A stretch of DNA of 64,000 nucleotides. Origin: Euryodendron excelsum (Eukaryota > Streptophyta > Magnoliopsida > Ericales > Pentaphylacaceae). The translations under genes were made by a program, and so were the position numbers. The notes below the pieces were generated by a model that had not been told where the DNA came from, searched no databases, and saw only the letters and a list, made by a program, of their open reading frames with translations. Below are positions 11,227 through 23,559 of the stretch, in pieces (position 1 is the stretch's first letter; every line of letters begins with the position of its first letter). The stretch lies in the NCBI GenBank assembly GCA_033060915.1, contig CM065384.1, positions 35,047,501-35,111,500 on the forward strand, written 5' to 3'.

Positions 11227-14160
11227 GTGGATCAAATTAGTAAATTACCAGATGTAATTCTTGCATCTATATTGTCTCGATTACCACTGAGGGAAGCAGT
11301 ACGCACCAGCATCCTTTCGAGCGGATGGAGGCGCATCTGGACACTTACCACCTGCCTCAACTTTGATTGCTTGGAATCCTATGAGAGCATTTGGTGGAAA
11401 CCGGAGCTACATAACACTGAAAAACATAATTTTGTCAAATGGATTAATCAGGTTTTGGAATTGCTGTATGGGACTGATAATATAGAAGAATTTAAAGTTT
11501 GTTATGTATTGGATACACGCTTCAAATATGATATTGATGAGTGGATCAGGTTTGCATTATCACGGAAAGTTCAATGGCTTGAGTTGGACCTCTCATTGAA
11601 TGTTAACTTGAAGAACGTTTACACTTTCCCCCATGAGACATTCGGCCGAAGTGAAGAGACTTGTTTGAGTTCAAGGTTTGGCACCATGGTCCATCGTACG
11701 TTAGTTGGGCTCAAGGCCCTTAAATCACTATGTTTGAAGTATCTACATGTTGGTGATGAAGTCGTTGAGTTCTTTTTGTCCAGTTGCCCAGTTCTTGAAC
11801 GATTATCTATCCGCCGCTCTTTATCGTTGTTTAATCTAAAAGTTAGGCGCCCACTGTGTGTGTTAAAGTACTTGGAGATAATGAATTGTTGCTACATCAA
11901 ATCCATTGAGATCTCTAACGTAAATCTTGTTTCCTTTACGTACCATGGACCAATGATAAAATTGCTTCTTGAGAATGTTCCCTCACTTGTTGATGTATGC
12001 ATTGGTGCATACTTGGTTGACTCCTATTTTGGTTTTCTGATGAACGATTTTTTCGCTGAGATTTCGTGCTGCCTGAAGGCACTCACATTGGACCTTTTTG
12101 CTTCTCGGGTTAGTATGTTTTATTTTTTTCAATTATTGAAACCTATTGAATTGTGGTGCCTTAATCTTTGTATAAAATTTTTCCAGGATTTTTCGATGCC
12201 TTATTTTCTACCGAAATTAACTGGCCTTAAAAAAATTGGTATTGGAACTTCTTGTGACAAATGATATTGTGGGTCTCCTACAATATGCTTCCATGATAAA
12301 CATGGCTCCTCACTTGCAGGAATTTGTGTTGCAGGTATATATTCTTTCTACATGTATCGTACTTTTATGTTATGGTTGGTTTATGTGCATTATATAACTG
12401 CTAATTCAAGCTTCAATATATGATTGCATCAGAGAAAAAGGTTCACCTTCTTAACCTTTTCCATGTTTTATATTATAGTGGTTTGAAGTTTTGTCTGTTA
12501 AATATATATTTAGTAGTTTTGTAGTAGCTCTGATCAACATGCTTTGCAAAACACCGGGTGTAACTTAGGATTCAATTAACATTAGTTAGATGTTTAATTT
12601 GTTTATTACGTTTGGCCTTTCAAATAGGAGTATTAGGGATGCTGAAAAATTGAAATGGAAACAAGTGATTTTTTTTTTGTCAGTTTACATTGGCAATGGA
12701 CCTAATGTAATCGTCCATTATATTATTAGATGATTGTTTCCTTTTTTTATGCGGTGAGAATGGTGGATTGGAGGAGTCAAATGGTATGTTTGTGATTGGC
12801 ATTATAGGATTGATTGATGCTCCGCCCATGGCAGCACTCTGGTACATCTACTCCTCCAAAGTAAAAGCTAAGGGGTTTTTTTTTTTTTTTCTTGTGAAGA
12901 GAGACATAATTATCAGCTGTTAAGTCCATATTGCAAGCATGATTAGAGAAAAAATTGACCTGGTATTTGGCACAGAACAAAGTTAGAAAGAGAAAATAGT
13001 AGTTTTACAAGAACAAGCTCAATGAAAATGGCAAATTATATACTACATACAATGTTGGAATCCATGTTATGCCAAAGGAATGTTTTACTTGCTTGAATTT
13101 GGAGAACTTTACTTTTGTTGAACCCATTATAATGTTTGACCTGATTTAGATGGGTGATGTAGTATAAAATTTTATGGAATAAATACGTGAGCAATGAAAA
13201 CTGGGCTGCTGCATGTTGCAGCCCTTGTGGTTTTGCCTTGTTTATAATATGATTTGGATCCTGCAACTATTATTTCTTTGCATTGTTGTGCTTTGAAGTC
13301 ATTCAACAATCTTTTAACATCTAAATTGTATAATAGTCATTTGGTTGGATCAGCGAGCCCATCTTGATTCAGCCACCTAATGGCCTTGCACTGAGAAACA
13401 CGGATATGGGCACAAGACACGGCAATTTAATTTTTAGAAAAGTGAGCACACAGATACGATAGAAATATGGCAAAAAAAAAATTTTTTTAATCCACAAGTC
13501 ATAAAAATAGTTCAAAATATGTCTTAGATGTGTCTAATATGTATTCTTTTGTGTAGCTGGAGTGTCCTAGATGTGTATATTAAAAAATAAATGAAAAAAA
13601 AATCAAGTGTGTCCAACTTGTATACTGGCGTGTTCAAGGAATATATTTGTCGGACACGAATAAAGCATCCTAAACGAATTGTTCATGCTTCATAGGCTTT
13701 GTAGTATTAGGATATTATTATGTTGTAGAAAATTGTGGGTTTGCTGGGATTGTGATCTTTCTAGTTTTTATTTTTATTTTAAATTCATGTCTTCATATAT
13801 TCCTCGTTGTATGCGATCGTGGAAGAACTGCTTTCTATCGCCCTTGCAGGCATCGAGGGATGGTTCTCTTCCTATTTCTAATAGGAAAGTCGAGAGGCGT
13901 AGAAAGTGTCCACATCGGTGCCTTAAGGAAGTGAAGTTGGGCGGATACCAGGGTAGTAAAAGTCAACTTGAACTGGTATTCTACTTCTTTGAGAATGCTG
14001 TGGCACTTGAGAGAATCATTATTGATCCTCGCGATCAAACTCCATTTTCAAAGAAGAACTGACACCAAGAGGCAACGAGCTGCCTGCAGTTGTGCCAAGC
14101 AGCAGCTTGAAGGAAATGCACCCGCCGGAGTCAAGTTGGTGATTTTTTTATTAAGGAATA
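11227..14160 (+). pseudogene. F-box/FBD-LRR protein gene, broken
   Basis: F-box/FBD proteins are substrate adaptors of SCF ubiquitin ligases. Exon 1 (11227-12334) encodes an F-box (ISKLPDVILASILSRLPLRE, then TSILSSGWRRIW) followed by leucine-rich segments and ends at the FBD-family motif LQEFVLQ with a GT donor. Exon 2 starts at 13850 after a CAG acceptor, in phase, and encodes an FBD domain (CPHRCLKEVKLGGYQG, ENAVALERIIIDP) ending GNAPAGVKLVIF. Three breaks are visible: the expected start codon is GTG at 11227 with an in-frame TAA at 11212; a one-base shift lies in the A7 run at 12229-12235; and a shift or stop lies at about 14046-14058. A solo LTR follows at 14161. Confidence 0.85.
12335..13849 (+). 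other. intron of the F-box/FBD pseudogene
   Basis: Predicted from the CAG|GTATAT donor at 12334/12335 and the CCCTTGCAG acceptor at 13849, which join the LRR and FBD parts without a phase change. It holds a perfect 10-bp inverted repeat (TTGGAGGAGT at 12768-12777 and its complement at 12850-12859). It also holds a remnant at about 13390-13680 with GGACACG-type phrases related to the element at 35840-36505. Confidence 0.65.
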
Positions 14161-14787
14161 TGTGGGTCATAAATCCCAGAACACAGCCAAAAGCGCAAGC
14201 CCAACGAATACCAAGAGAGGTTCATGCGGGTTAAGAGCACCCCAGGCATTATCGGGGTAACTTAGGCTCGCATGCTAGGTCAGTCAAATTAGAAAGGTGA
14301 TCTGGCCCCCAGTCGGATAACCTGAGTCAACAATTTCAGGGCATTTAATGCTCAATCGGCCGCATTTAATGAGAAACAGACCCGTATTCAATACGGAAGA
14401 GATACAGTACGCGACGACTATGATACATCTGGTCAGACGAGCTGAAACATGATAAAAAAAAAAGTGTATTCCTCTCTGGTCAGCTCACTCTAAATAGCAT
14501 AAGCTTACAAGGTAGGTTATGATTACATTAATAGGCTCGATCAAGAACACTACACTATAAAAACACAGCATTTTGGAGAAAGGAGGTATGGACAACTAAT
14601 TTCTAAAGTATTTACGGTCTTTATTCTGGCTTTCGGTCTGGTGTAGATAGCTAACTTGACCGTTGGAGTGTAATTGACCTAAAGCCGATCGACCCATTCT
14701 AATTCTTCTGTTTCTCTACAGCAGGTTGGAGACTCATCAATAATGGCTCGAGTGATCGGTCAGGCCTTCTTAGAAATCTCACTTATA
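14161..14787 (+). mobile_element. solo LTR of Tat/Retand-type gypsy family (627 bp)
   Basis: It starts TGTGGGTCATAAATCCC and shares with the LTRs at 46875 and 59972 the phrases GCATTTAATG, CACTATAAA, GTATGGACAA, TCGACCCATTCTAA and GTGATCGG, in the same order. Its length equals that of the 3' LTR at 59972-60598. The flanks GAATA (14156-14160) and GAATT (14788-14792) form a 4/5 target duplication. The 3' terminal dinucleotide is TA instead of CA. It lies at the very end of the F-box coding region. Confidence 0.8.
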
Positions 14788-14893
14788 GAATTTATACTAT
14801 ATATTATAGTAATAGGTTGTTACGTACTTAATGTTGAAATATTTAATCTAATTTTTTAATTTTTTTAATTGTTTAAATGAATAATATTACATG

Positions 14894-17810
14894 TGTGAGA
14901 CCTCAATCTTATAATTTCAAATATTTACAATTATGTGGGTGCATGTAGCTTATCATACCTCATTAGCCTTAATATGTTTTTACAAGAATGCATTAGTGTG
15001 ATGAGGTGGGGGAATGTTGGGGGACACCTAAGGATTTGATATACATTTACCTAACAAGTTAATTGGTTCAAGTAAGGTAATAAGAATAGGAATAAGTGAG
15101 ATGACCTATTACAATGCATATATGTGTGTATTTGGTGTCATCATCACAAGACTTCTCAAAGCCTATACACGCACACTACCAAGCCATTTGATTGCACCAT
15201 AATATATGAGGAGTGATATGTATAGTAGTATTATTTGTAAGAGAAAAAAAAGAAGAAGAAATAGTGGAAGGGCATTCAGCCAAGGTGCACAAAGTGCCTA
15301 ACACTTCACATAGCATATAGAGAGGAAAGAAAGAGAGAGAAAGGAAAAAAAAAAAAAAGGGGGCAAGTCAAGGGAGGGCTGCTCATACGTATAGAGAGAG
15401 AGAAAGAGAGAAAAGAGGAGAAGAAAGAAAGAGGAAGAAGAGAGAAAGGAAAAGAAGGGAAGAGAGAAGAGGAAGAAGAAAGAAAGGAAGAGAAGGAAGG
15501 AAAATAGAGAAAAAGGAAAGAGAGAAGGAGAGGCAAAGCTGGATTCTTCACCTCAGGTAATTATTCTCCTGTTAATTGTCAAGTTTCTGGTCTTGCATAC
15601 ATGTAGATTTAAGCTAGAAGAGAGGAGTAACCATGGCTGCTGCCCAGAATCTAGGTAGGAGCAGCCACTGGCAACACTGGTTTCAGAGTCTTAATGAGAT
15701 CTGATCTCAATTCTGAGATCATAGATGGAAAGATCTTGAAAAATTACTCGAGTTAGACATAAAATTCATCTGATTTGGTTAAGAATTGAGAGAGAAACTT
15801 CTGTCCAAAGTTGGAAGATTTCTGCTGCGAAAATCTACAGAAATAGCCAATTTCGGAAGCTGTTTGACCTCGTTAACAATCTGATCTATGGCTGAAATTT
15901 TACACACTTGAACTTTGAGATCTTAGCAAAATTTGAGCTTTGGTTTCAATCAAAAATGTTTTAGATTCGAATTATGGTGGATTTTCAAAGTTAAGCTGCC
16001 ACTGCAGAAGTCTAATGCTCAGATCTGCCCAGATCTGTAAGCTCTGGTTTGACAAAGCATTCGACCAAGTTAGAGTAGCCCAAAAATTATGAAATTTTTA
16101 CTGTATCTAGTAGAACGTTTGAAGATAATCTATACCAAGTTTCAGGTTATTTCGATGTCTTTTACCTATGCTATGAATTTATCAAAGGTAGAGCATCTGC
16201 TGTTGAATTTAAGTTTCTGCAGCACTGCCCTGTTTTAGAAAATACCAAATAAATACTTAGACATGTTCAAAAAATGTAAAATTTTGTCTGGATACTCTGT
16301 GAGATGCCTATGTTGTATTTCTAAAGTTTTAGAATTTTTGAATATAAGCTCACTAAGTTATGCCCAGATTATCAAGCCTGTGTCAGTTGTGACAGATTAG
16401 AGGACTTAGTGTATTTTGGTATTTTTCAGCTCTAGCATTCTATTGGGAGTTTAAGTGAGGTTATGTATACATTATATTGATTATGATTGCTGGAATTTTT
16501 AAACTAACACGGTTGTGATGGTAGGACCTAACGGAGGGAAAGATCCGTCAACATCATTCAAGGAGTGATCGTGGTCGTGGGGTGTGTACGGTGACAGGTG
16601 GGATCTAGGATAGTCATATTCATATTGAATAAATATATTGTGTATAATATTATGTGTTGATTGTTGTTGATTGTGGGATTATATATTGGTGGTAATATTG
16701 GTGTAATATTGTTTGTCATATTATGTTTTGATTGTGAGATGCTTGTATTGTTAGTGTTGATTGTGGGATTATGCAAATTATTATGATCTTATGGATATTG
16801 ACTTGGATGCTTTACTATCTATATTGGTGTATTGTTTGTCTTATTATGAACGTTGGTGTTGATTGTGAGAGTCTTGTTTATATGGAATTGCGGATGAGGT
16901 TATATATATGTGGTGATAATGATGATGTTATATATATGCGGTGATACTGATGAGGTTGTATAAGAGGTAGGTGACATTGCATTCCATCCATATTGTATGC
17001 CTTGCATTGCACTGGAGAGAGTTAACTGATGTGGGGTTAAACAAGGCTTAGTCACGGTGGACTAGCCTAGGGGTGCCACGGTGGGCATTCCTTGATAACG
17101 CGCCATCAATATATGGGGCCAACGTTATCTAAATTGCGCGCACATGTGGGTGTTTCATGCATTGCATCACAAGAGACATTGCATCGCATGGAGTATAGTT
17201 GTAGTGATGAGAGGATGTTTACATATGGTTGATGTTGGTATGTTATAGAGGAGTATATATCATTGGGTGATGGATTATTCATTGATAGCTGATTCTGTGA
17301 TTGTATTTATCATTCTTTATGAGTTTGATTATCTATTGTGAGCACGTTAACTTTTAACTCACACCCACACAGACTGTTTTGACAGGTAACGTGGAGATGG
17401 CAGTTCGGTTCACTGTAGTCCTAGTCGTCGCCACGGTGGCGTCTATGTTGATGTCAGGATGTCGAGTCTCGGGGCTTGGGGGAGCTCCATTGTCTTACTT
17501 TCACTGTCTTAGTTGTGTTTTCAATGGGACGTTGAGTCTTGATATAATGTTTGTTATTATTGTGGTACGATGGTAGAGTATTCTGAGAATTGTTGATTGT
17601 TTTTCAATTAATAATGTATTGATGATTTGTAGTTTCCTTTAATGTATGTTGAGGCATTTATTATAATTCTTTCTTACTGTTATTATATTCCGCTGCGTTT
17701 TGTTTTTTTTCGATTAGGTGTTAAGGTGTCGTTCGCAGGTACGGTGACCTGTGCGATCACGCCTCACCTAATATGACATAATTAATGTCTAATTGGGTTG
17801 GGGTGTTACA
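14894..17810 (+). mobile_element. solo LTR, chromovirus (Tekay/Del)-like, 2917 bp
   Basis: The element starts TGTGAGACCTC and ends GGGGTGTTACA. The ends are near-inverted and typical of long plant Ty3/gypsy chromovirus LTRs. It is flanked by perfect ACATG duplications (14889-14893 and 17811-17815), so it inserted as a full element and recombined to a solo LTR. No polyprotein is present. The short plus-strand frame at 17379-17576 is not a recognisable protein. The lineage assignment rests on the termini only. Confidence 0.85.
15235..15535 (+). repeat. 300-bp purine tract inside the solo LTR
   Basis: An almost uninterrupted run of G and A (GAGA, GGAAG and AAAGG mixtures) with few pyrimidines. 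It may be part of the LTR promoter or 5' leader (GA repeats are common there) and could adopt triplex structures. Confidence 0.7.
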
Positions 17811-17815
17811 ACATG

Positions 17816-18475
17816 TGTCATAATACTATTGGTCAAAGTATAAAATATAAAAGCTTTTACTTCCTACCAATAATTAACAAATTTTTGCTAAAACTTAGCT
17901 AACCTTTATGTTATTCTGAGAAAGTTTTATCTAAAATTTAGTTACATTTAAATTAGTTATTTTAAATTTCTTTCAATTCCACAATGCTACTGCTACAATT
18001 TTAGAAAGTTCTTTCTTAAATTCAAAATTTTACAATTTTCTCTTCATTTTTTTTTAATTTTCCTTTTAAGAAGGAAAAATATTATAAAACAAAAATTGCA
18101 ATCGGTTATTTGTCAATTAAAGTTGAAACATTTAACTTTTTTTATTTTTTAACTTTTACATCATCATATCAGAATTGTAGTTAAAAGTTTATTAAGCACT
18201 GCTATAAATGTATCTATTTCAAATATATCCAATTTTGTGTCTTTAAATTGTGATTAGTCAATTTTTTTTAAAAACAAGCTATTTAAAATAAAATAAAAAC
18301 AATCTCTAAAATTTAATTCTTCAATTTTAATATCTTATATCTTTAGATTTCTTATGCATAACTAGATCCGTTTTAATTTTGATTGATCCAAAAACTCAAA
18401 AGTAGTGAAAAATAGAAAACAATAATAAAAACAACCCTAAATTTCTCTCTCCAATTTTTCATCTACTACCAATTA
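17816..18475. other. AT-rich intergenic DNA, no feature seen
   Basis: No coding, RNA or clear repeat structure is visible. The stretch is strongly AT-rich with short A and T runs. Confidence 0.6.
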
Positions 18476-19649
18476 TCTATATTATGGTCATCTATCTATC
18501 ATATATAATATAATAATTAGTTATCATTATATAATTAAAAGCCTTGATGGTTCTTTCCAACTTTTTAGCTTTGCTTTAATTTTTTTTTTATTTTGGCTCT
18601 TCGTTAATATGGCAAGTTCATTTCAAATATCTCATTCAAAAATATTTAATAAATATAAAAGTTATTTTAAATTTGTAGAATAAAAAGTCCACATGTCAGA
18701 AAATTATTAAATGGTGTATCAACTATTGTTTTGTTATTTAAGAAATCACTTATTATTGGTCGATTTCTCATTTACTGCAAATATTCATCAATCACATGTT
18801 TTTAAATATGTTTAGTCAACAATAACAACAATAAATCAAAATTTTGGCAAGCCCCCGTGAAACTTAAGTTATTATTATTTTTTTCAATTAAAGGATAATT
18901 CATGTATTTTCAAGTATTTATAGTAATTGAGTTGTCTAGCCTTTAAAACCAAATTAATCCATAGACAATTGTTTTAATTATTCCTTTGTTAATATGACAT
19001 CATATTTAACTTTTTATTGCTAACATTTTTAATACCTTAAGAATATTCTAAATAAAATTTTAAAGTATATTATATATAATAAAGCAACAATAAGTACTTC
19101 AAATACTATAATTTTGTGACTCTAATATAATTTGATATTTTTTTGACAAGGTTAGCGATGAATAATATAACCTTTTTGAGAAGAAATTTTTATGACATAA
19201 ATGCATAGACTTGAGATAGGTTACTATTTTAAATCGAGTCAATTTTATCAATAAATATGTACCACCAACCACCCTTACAAAACCGTATGAAACTTAATTA
19301 TTATTATTTTTATTTTTGTTATTTACTTAAAGAATGCCTTACGTATTTTTCTCACACAAAATAGAATTCATGTTGAGTTAGATATGCAACTCTATTAGTT
19401 TAGTCAAACCTACAAGTATTTTGCGTATATTAGGCCATAAACAATAAGTCACATATCTATAACTTAAAATTTAAACAGATTTTCAATAAATTTTTTGTTT
19501 TAAATGATAATAGTAATTTATGATTTAATAAAACTCAAATTACTTTTATAAAGTTTAAGAATACAAAATTATTTATTTATTTTTATAAAAAAATTATTTT
19601 TAAAATTTATTCTCCACGCCCAATGCGGCGGAGCACGCTTCACTGCTAG
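18476..19649 (+). mobile_element. possible non-autonomous Helitron
   Basis: The 3' end at 19616-19649 reads CGCCCAATGCGGCG followed by GAGCACGCTTCACTGCTAG, then T. A short GC stem (CGCC/GGCG), a terminal CTAG and an adjacent T fit Helitron 3' ends. The 5' end is uncertain; TC dinucleotides after A near 18476 or 18491, followed by TATA-rich sequence, are candidates. The interior is AT-rich and non-coding. Confidence 0.35.
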
Positions 19650-21337
19650 TTTGTATTTAAAAGATCAGAGCTTTGTGGCAACGAGAGAATGGCACGATCG
19701 GCCCATTGTCCTCTTTATGTCTATTATGCACTTCTAGTACTTAGAATCAAGTCACTAAGATTTAACATTCTTTTTTAACGGGTGAATTGACTTTTTTTTT
19801 TTCTTTCCATATATGATTGTGGGTAAGTCTCGTTCTTAGATTAATTTCTTTTTGTTTTTTATTTTGTACGGAAAAACACTGAAGGAGAGTATATATGAAC
19901 TTAGTTATGTTCTAGCCTGTTTTTTTGGGCCGTAGAAGAGCTTATTAGATAATCAGTGGGATGAGGGGACACCACCTACTCTTCTCGAATGTTTTTTTTT
20001 TTTTTAAATGTACAAAAAACTTGTATTACCCTATTTATATTATTTTAGAAACTCCAATATTTCTTTTAAGACCCTACATTTATTACATTCTTTGTAAACT
20101 TTAAGTTCTAAAGAGTCAAATAAATATTGACCTTGTATTTAGGTTTTTAAACCCATGACATCACAGAAAAAAATTTAATTTGAGCTACTATAGTTTAATG
20201 ATATCATAACATCATTTCAATTTCGACGCATCTTGACCCTAAATGATGTGTAAAATACTTTAGTCATATACCCTTTGTTACCTTTTTGTTAAATCTATAT
20301 TAGGCAAGACATAATTGCCATATGTGTTTGGATATTATGCCCTTGCTGTGCAAGGAGTTGATTTTATTTCTGGACTGCCATGGTGTAAATGTTGTAGGTT
20401 TTTTACAAACATTTTAAGATTAAGTTTCTCTTTTATCAGTGGGTAGATTTGTAATCTTTGTTATAATCATAAAACAGAGCTATGTTTAGCATTAATCTGA
20501 AATATTATATACATTGCATACTTCAAATTACTTTTTTGAGGCAATATGGTGTTGAACATTTCTTTTTCCTTTTCATTTTAGGTTTTTCTAGAATTACAGG
20601 TATTCGATGTCTTTGAAGGGAATTTAATTAGTTTGGAAGTCGCATCATTGTCCTGTGAAATGAAATGGACTCATTGGACCTTAGGTTGGTGTCTCATATT
20701 ATGAGAATTGGCATCATTTTCATTTTTTTTTCATAGCATTTATAAAGAGTGACCTGGTTTTTATCTCAAATCTCACTTAAGGCCTATGCATTTTCCATTT
20801 TTTTTACATCTTTAAAATATATAATGTAAATTCATATTTAGTTTAAATTACATCTTTACATCGATAAATTATAAAATCTAAATTACATTCCTATTGATAA
20901 TTTAATAAGGCTAGCATTTGCCTTTTAATAGTAATATGAGATTTTTGTTTTTTTATTATTAAAAATGTGAGAAGAGGCTACTAGATAGTAGCAACTCTCA
21001 TTGAATTCTCATCCATTACAGAATGTTTGATTTGAGCCATAGTTACTGGCGAAAAGACAAGCTTGTTACCACAGCACCATCAAAGGCCAAGTGAAGAAGT
21101 AGGCGGTCCGGTCTAATCACAAAACTCAAAGGGGCACCAACACACTTTGAACTTGTAATTTCCTATAGCCAAACCCGATTAAAGTAATTCACTTGCCACT
21201 ACGCTGTAACCTTCGGTGGTATATGAGATTTTTGTTACTATTATTTGTAAGATTTTATAACCATTAGGTCTAGTGTCCCTGAAGTCAGTTTCAACTTCCA
21301 ACCCTCTATATTGTTTTCTTTTGCTTGGTAGATCAAG
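19650..21337. other. intergenic DNA, no supported gene
   Basis: AT-rich sequence with several T and A runs. A stretch at 20589-20700 is open for about 40 codons after a TTTTAG acceptor-like site, but it matches no family I recognise and is not called. Nothing else is supported. Confidence 0.55.
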
Positions 21338-21561
21338 AGTTGACCTAGTGGTTAAGACTTAAATTTAGGAGTTTACTCTCTTCAAAATCTCAGGAATTCA
21401 AAACCTTTTAGGTGTTATCGACATTTTGGGATCACCCGCAGGACTTTTAGCTTGGTAATTATTTGATTTGTGTGTGATAAGAGGACCGTACAGAGTCTGA
21501 AATTAGTCGAGCTGTATACAAACTGACCCGAACTCCTAATTACTGAAAAAAATAAAATAAA
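21338..21561 (+). mobile_element. tRNA-derived SINE
   Basis: About 220 bp with an A box (TGACCTAGTGG at 21341) and a B-box-like GGAATTCAAAACC at about 21402. A plant SINE-type 3' part (GAGCTGTATACAAACTGACCC) and an A-rich tail (GAAAAAAATAAAATAAAAG) follow. The flanks AGATCAAG (21330-21337) and AGATGAAG (about 21562-21569) look like a target duplication with one change. It resembles the Au-type SINE family of plants. Confidence 0.7.
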
Positions 21562-22050
21562 AGATGAAGGTGATTGTTTTTCGTGTGCTTCCTCGCTTTC
21601 AACTAGTCTCTCTCTCTCTCTCCAACATTAATCCTTCTCGCAGGAATTGAGCTGTCAAAATATTTGGTATTTTATTAAAGCACCCTCTCTCTCTTTCTCT
21701 ATCCAATGTTTATCCTTTTCACCTTATTTTGCTTCTATGAAAATGATTCCCTCAATTGTCGCAAATATCGATTTTTCAAATTATTGGGTAGCCTATTAAA
21801 GCAGCCGCTCTCTCTCTCCGACTAAAATTGATTAGACCTAGTTTGGCCTAAATTCTTAGTTGGATGAACGAAAGTTATTATATCCCTGAATAAATTCTTG
21901 TACAAGTATTATATAAATATATATATATATATAAGTATATGAATATAATTTAGTAATTAGAATATTACCTATGATACATAGCATAGTCTTAATATTTGTC
22001 CAACTAAGCAATTTATAAAAACAAAGTTTGCCTTCCTCTACGATGCGTTT
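21562..22050. other. intergenic DNA with short CT and TA repeats
   Basis: Three short CTCTCT runs (about 21608, 21684 and 21806) follow partly repeated phrases (CTATTAAAGCA near 21672 and 21793). This suggests an old ~120-bp duplication. A TA run lies near 21917-21932. No gene is seen. Confidence 0.5.
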
Positions 22051-22087
<37 letters not shown>

Positions 22088-22169
22088 CACGAACTATAAA
22101 AGGAAGGCTAAGGCCTTTTTACTCAGGACGCTATAGTAGTGCAAACTGCAAAGTGACTGTCCCCATAAT

Positions 22170-22227
<58 letters not shown>

Positions 22228-22254
22228 TGTGTGTGTGTGTGGTGGTGGTGGTGG
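22051..22254. repeat. paired compound microsatellites (TG)n(AG)n and (GA)n(GT)n
   Basis: (TG)9 then (AG)10 lie at 22051-22088. (GA)26 then (GT)7-8 and (GGT)4-5 lie at 22173-22254. The two arrays are mirror images around an 85-bp spacer. Open frames here are artefacts of the repeats. Confidence 0.9.
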
Positions 22255-23275
22255 AAGACTTCACCCAAAATTTTGTGTTACAGTGCAAAGCATTCTATCA
22301 CCCTTAACTTTACCAATGAAAATTATTTTACCACCCTTCTGGGAAGTGGACGAAAGGACGGCCCTTTAGGCACAATTTTCAGAAATGAGTTCTCTGAAAC
22401 TTGTAACTTTATAATACTAAAATATTGAGAACCCATTGCTTTCATTCATTGTAGTACTTTTTACTCAAGAACAAGAAAACAGAGAAAAAAAATCCGTCAT
22501 TGTGGAAATCTGAAGTAGTGGCTTTTGTAATTCAATTTCCTGAAAACTAGTTCTGAGAATAGTAAACGAAAGCAAAATTCTAAACTGGAGAAAATTAACT
22601 TCACCACATAACTGTACTGTAGTATATGATGAACTTTCAAATTTAAAGTTCATTTTTTTTCATTTCTCATAGTGAAATGCGCAATTCTAATTTATATATA
22701 TATGATCAACTTTCAAATTTTGTGTTATAATTTTTCATTCACCTTTCTCAATGAATTCAGAATTTAAACCTGAATTTAGCGCAGAATTTGGCCCATTCCT
22801 GATCGAAGACTACTAATAGAGTATTTTTTTTTTTTTTTGACTCAACAAATTTAAGCACCAGCCTGATCTAGCCTACTGTTGACCCATATTTGACGCATGT
22901 AGAGGCTTTTTAGAAAGGAACAATTACAATATACTCTTGTGATTTTAACAAAACTCACATAATCTTTTTATGATTTAAAAATGGACACTTAAACTTCTTT
23001 ATGATTTGAAATAATCTGTAAAATGAATAAAAACAGTTAAAATTTTGTGCATGTGTGTCATAGGAGCATTCTAGAAACATAATATTATTTTTTTATGTCG
23101 AAATATTTTCATTATTCCATCTCATGCATTATGTTCCTGCAAGTATTCACATCAACTTCAAAATGTATTAACTTTAGTAAATACAAAAGTTGATGTGATT
23201 TCTAGAGAGTAAGGGCCCAGGCGTTGAATTTTCTATTCCCATCCTAATCCCGGAGGACAGGCCTTGTTCTATGTT
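22255..23275. other. intergenic DNA left of the CACTA element
   Basis: No gene or clear repeat is seen. The AT-rich sequence contains two related phrases TGATGAACTTTCAAATTT (22627) and TGATCAACTTTCAAATTT (22703), about 75 bp apart. Confidence 0.55.
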
Positions 23276-23545
23276 CACTTCATGAAAATAGCCTATTTGC
23301 TACGGAACTATTTGTCACGGCTGAAATGTCGTAGCAAATGCTATTATTTGCGACGGCAATGTTTCCATAGCAAAAGGGCAGTTTTTCCGACCACTCATTT
23401 GCGACAGCATCTGAAGTAGTCGCCAAAAGATGCCAAAACGACGTCGTTTAATCTAAGCAAAGGTGTCCCCCTTATCCGCGACTGTATTTGCGACGGGAGG
23501 GTCACCATCGGAAAAATCGTAATTGAAACGACGCCGCTCAGGGTG
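23276..23545 (+). repeat. 5' terminal and subterminal repeats of CACTA
   Basis: After the 5' terminus come many direct and inverted copies of a TTTGCGACGG-type motif (for example TTTGCTACGG, TTGTCACGG, TTTGCGACGGC and TTGCGACGGGAGG). In En/Spm-type elements such subterminal motifs bind the element-encoded protein; here that role is inferred. Confidence 0.8.
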
Positions 23546-23559
23546 GAAATTTAGTTCCC

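Noticed and set aside
15306..15551. Minus-strand Ser/Phe/Leu-rich frame
   Set aside because: Complement of the purine tract in the solo LTR; low complexity.
20589..20710. Possible exon after a TTTTAG site
   Set aside because: About 40 open codons with acceptor-like context, but no domain, no partner exon and no start. Not enough support.
22054..22428. 124-codon plus-strand frame containing alternating Arg-Glu
   Set aside because: Generated by the GA microsatellite; no domain and low-complexity composition.
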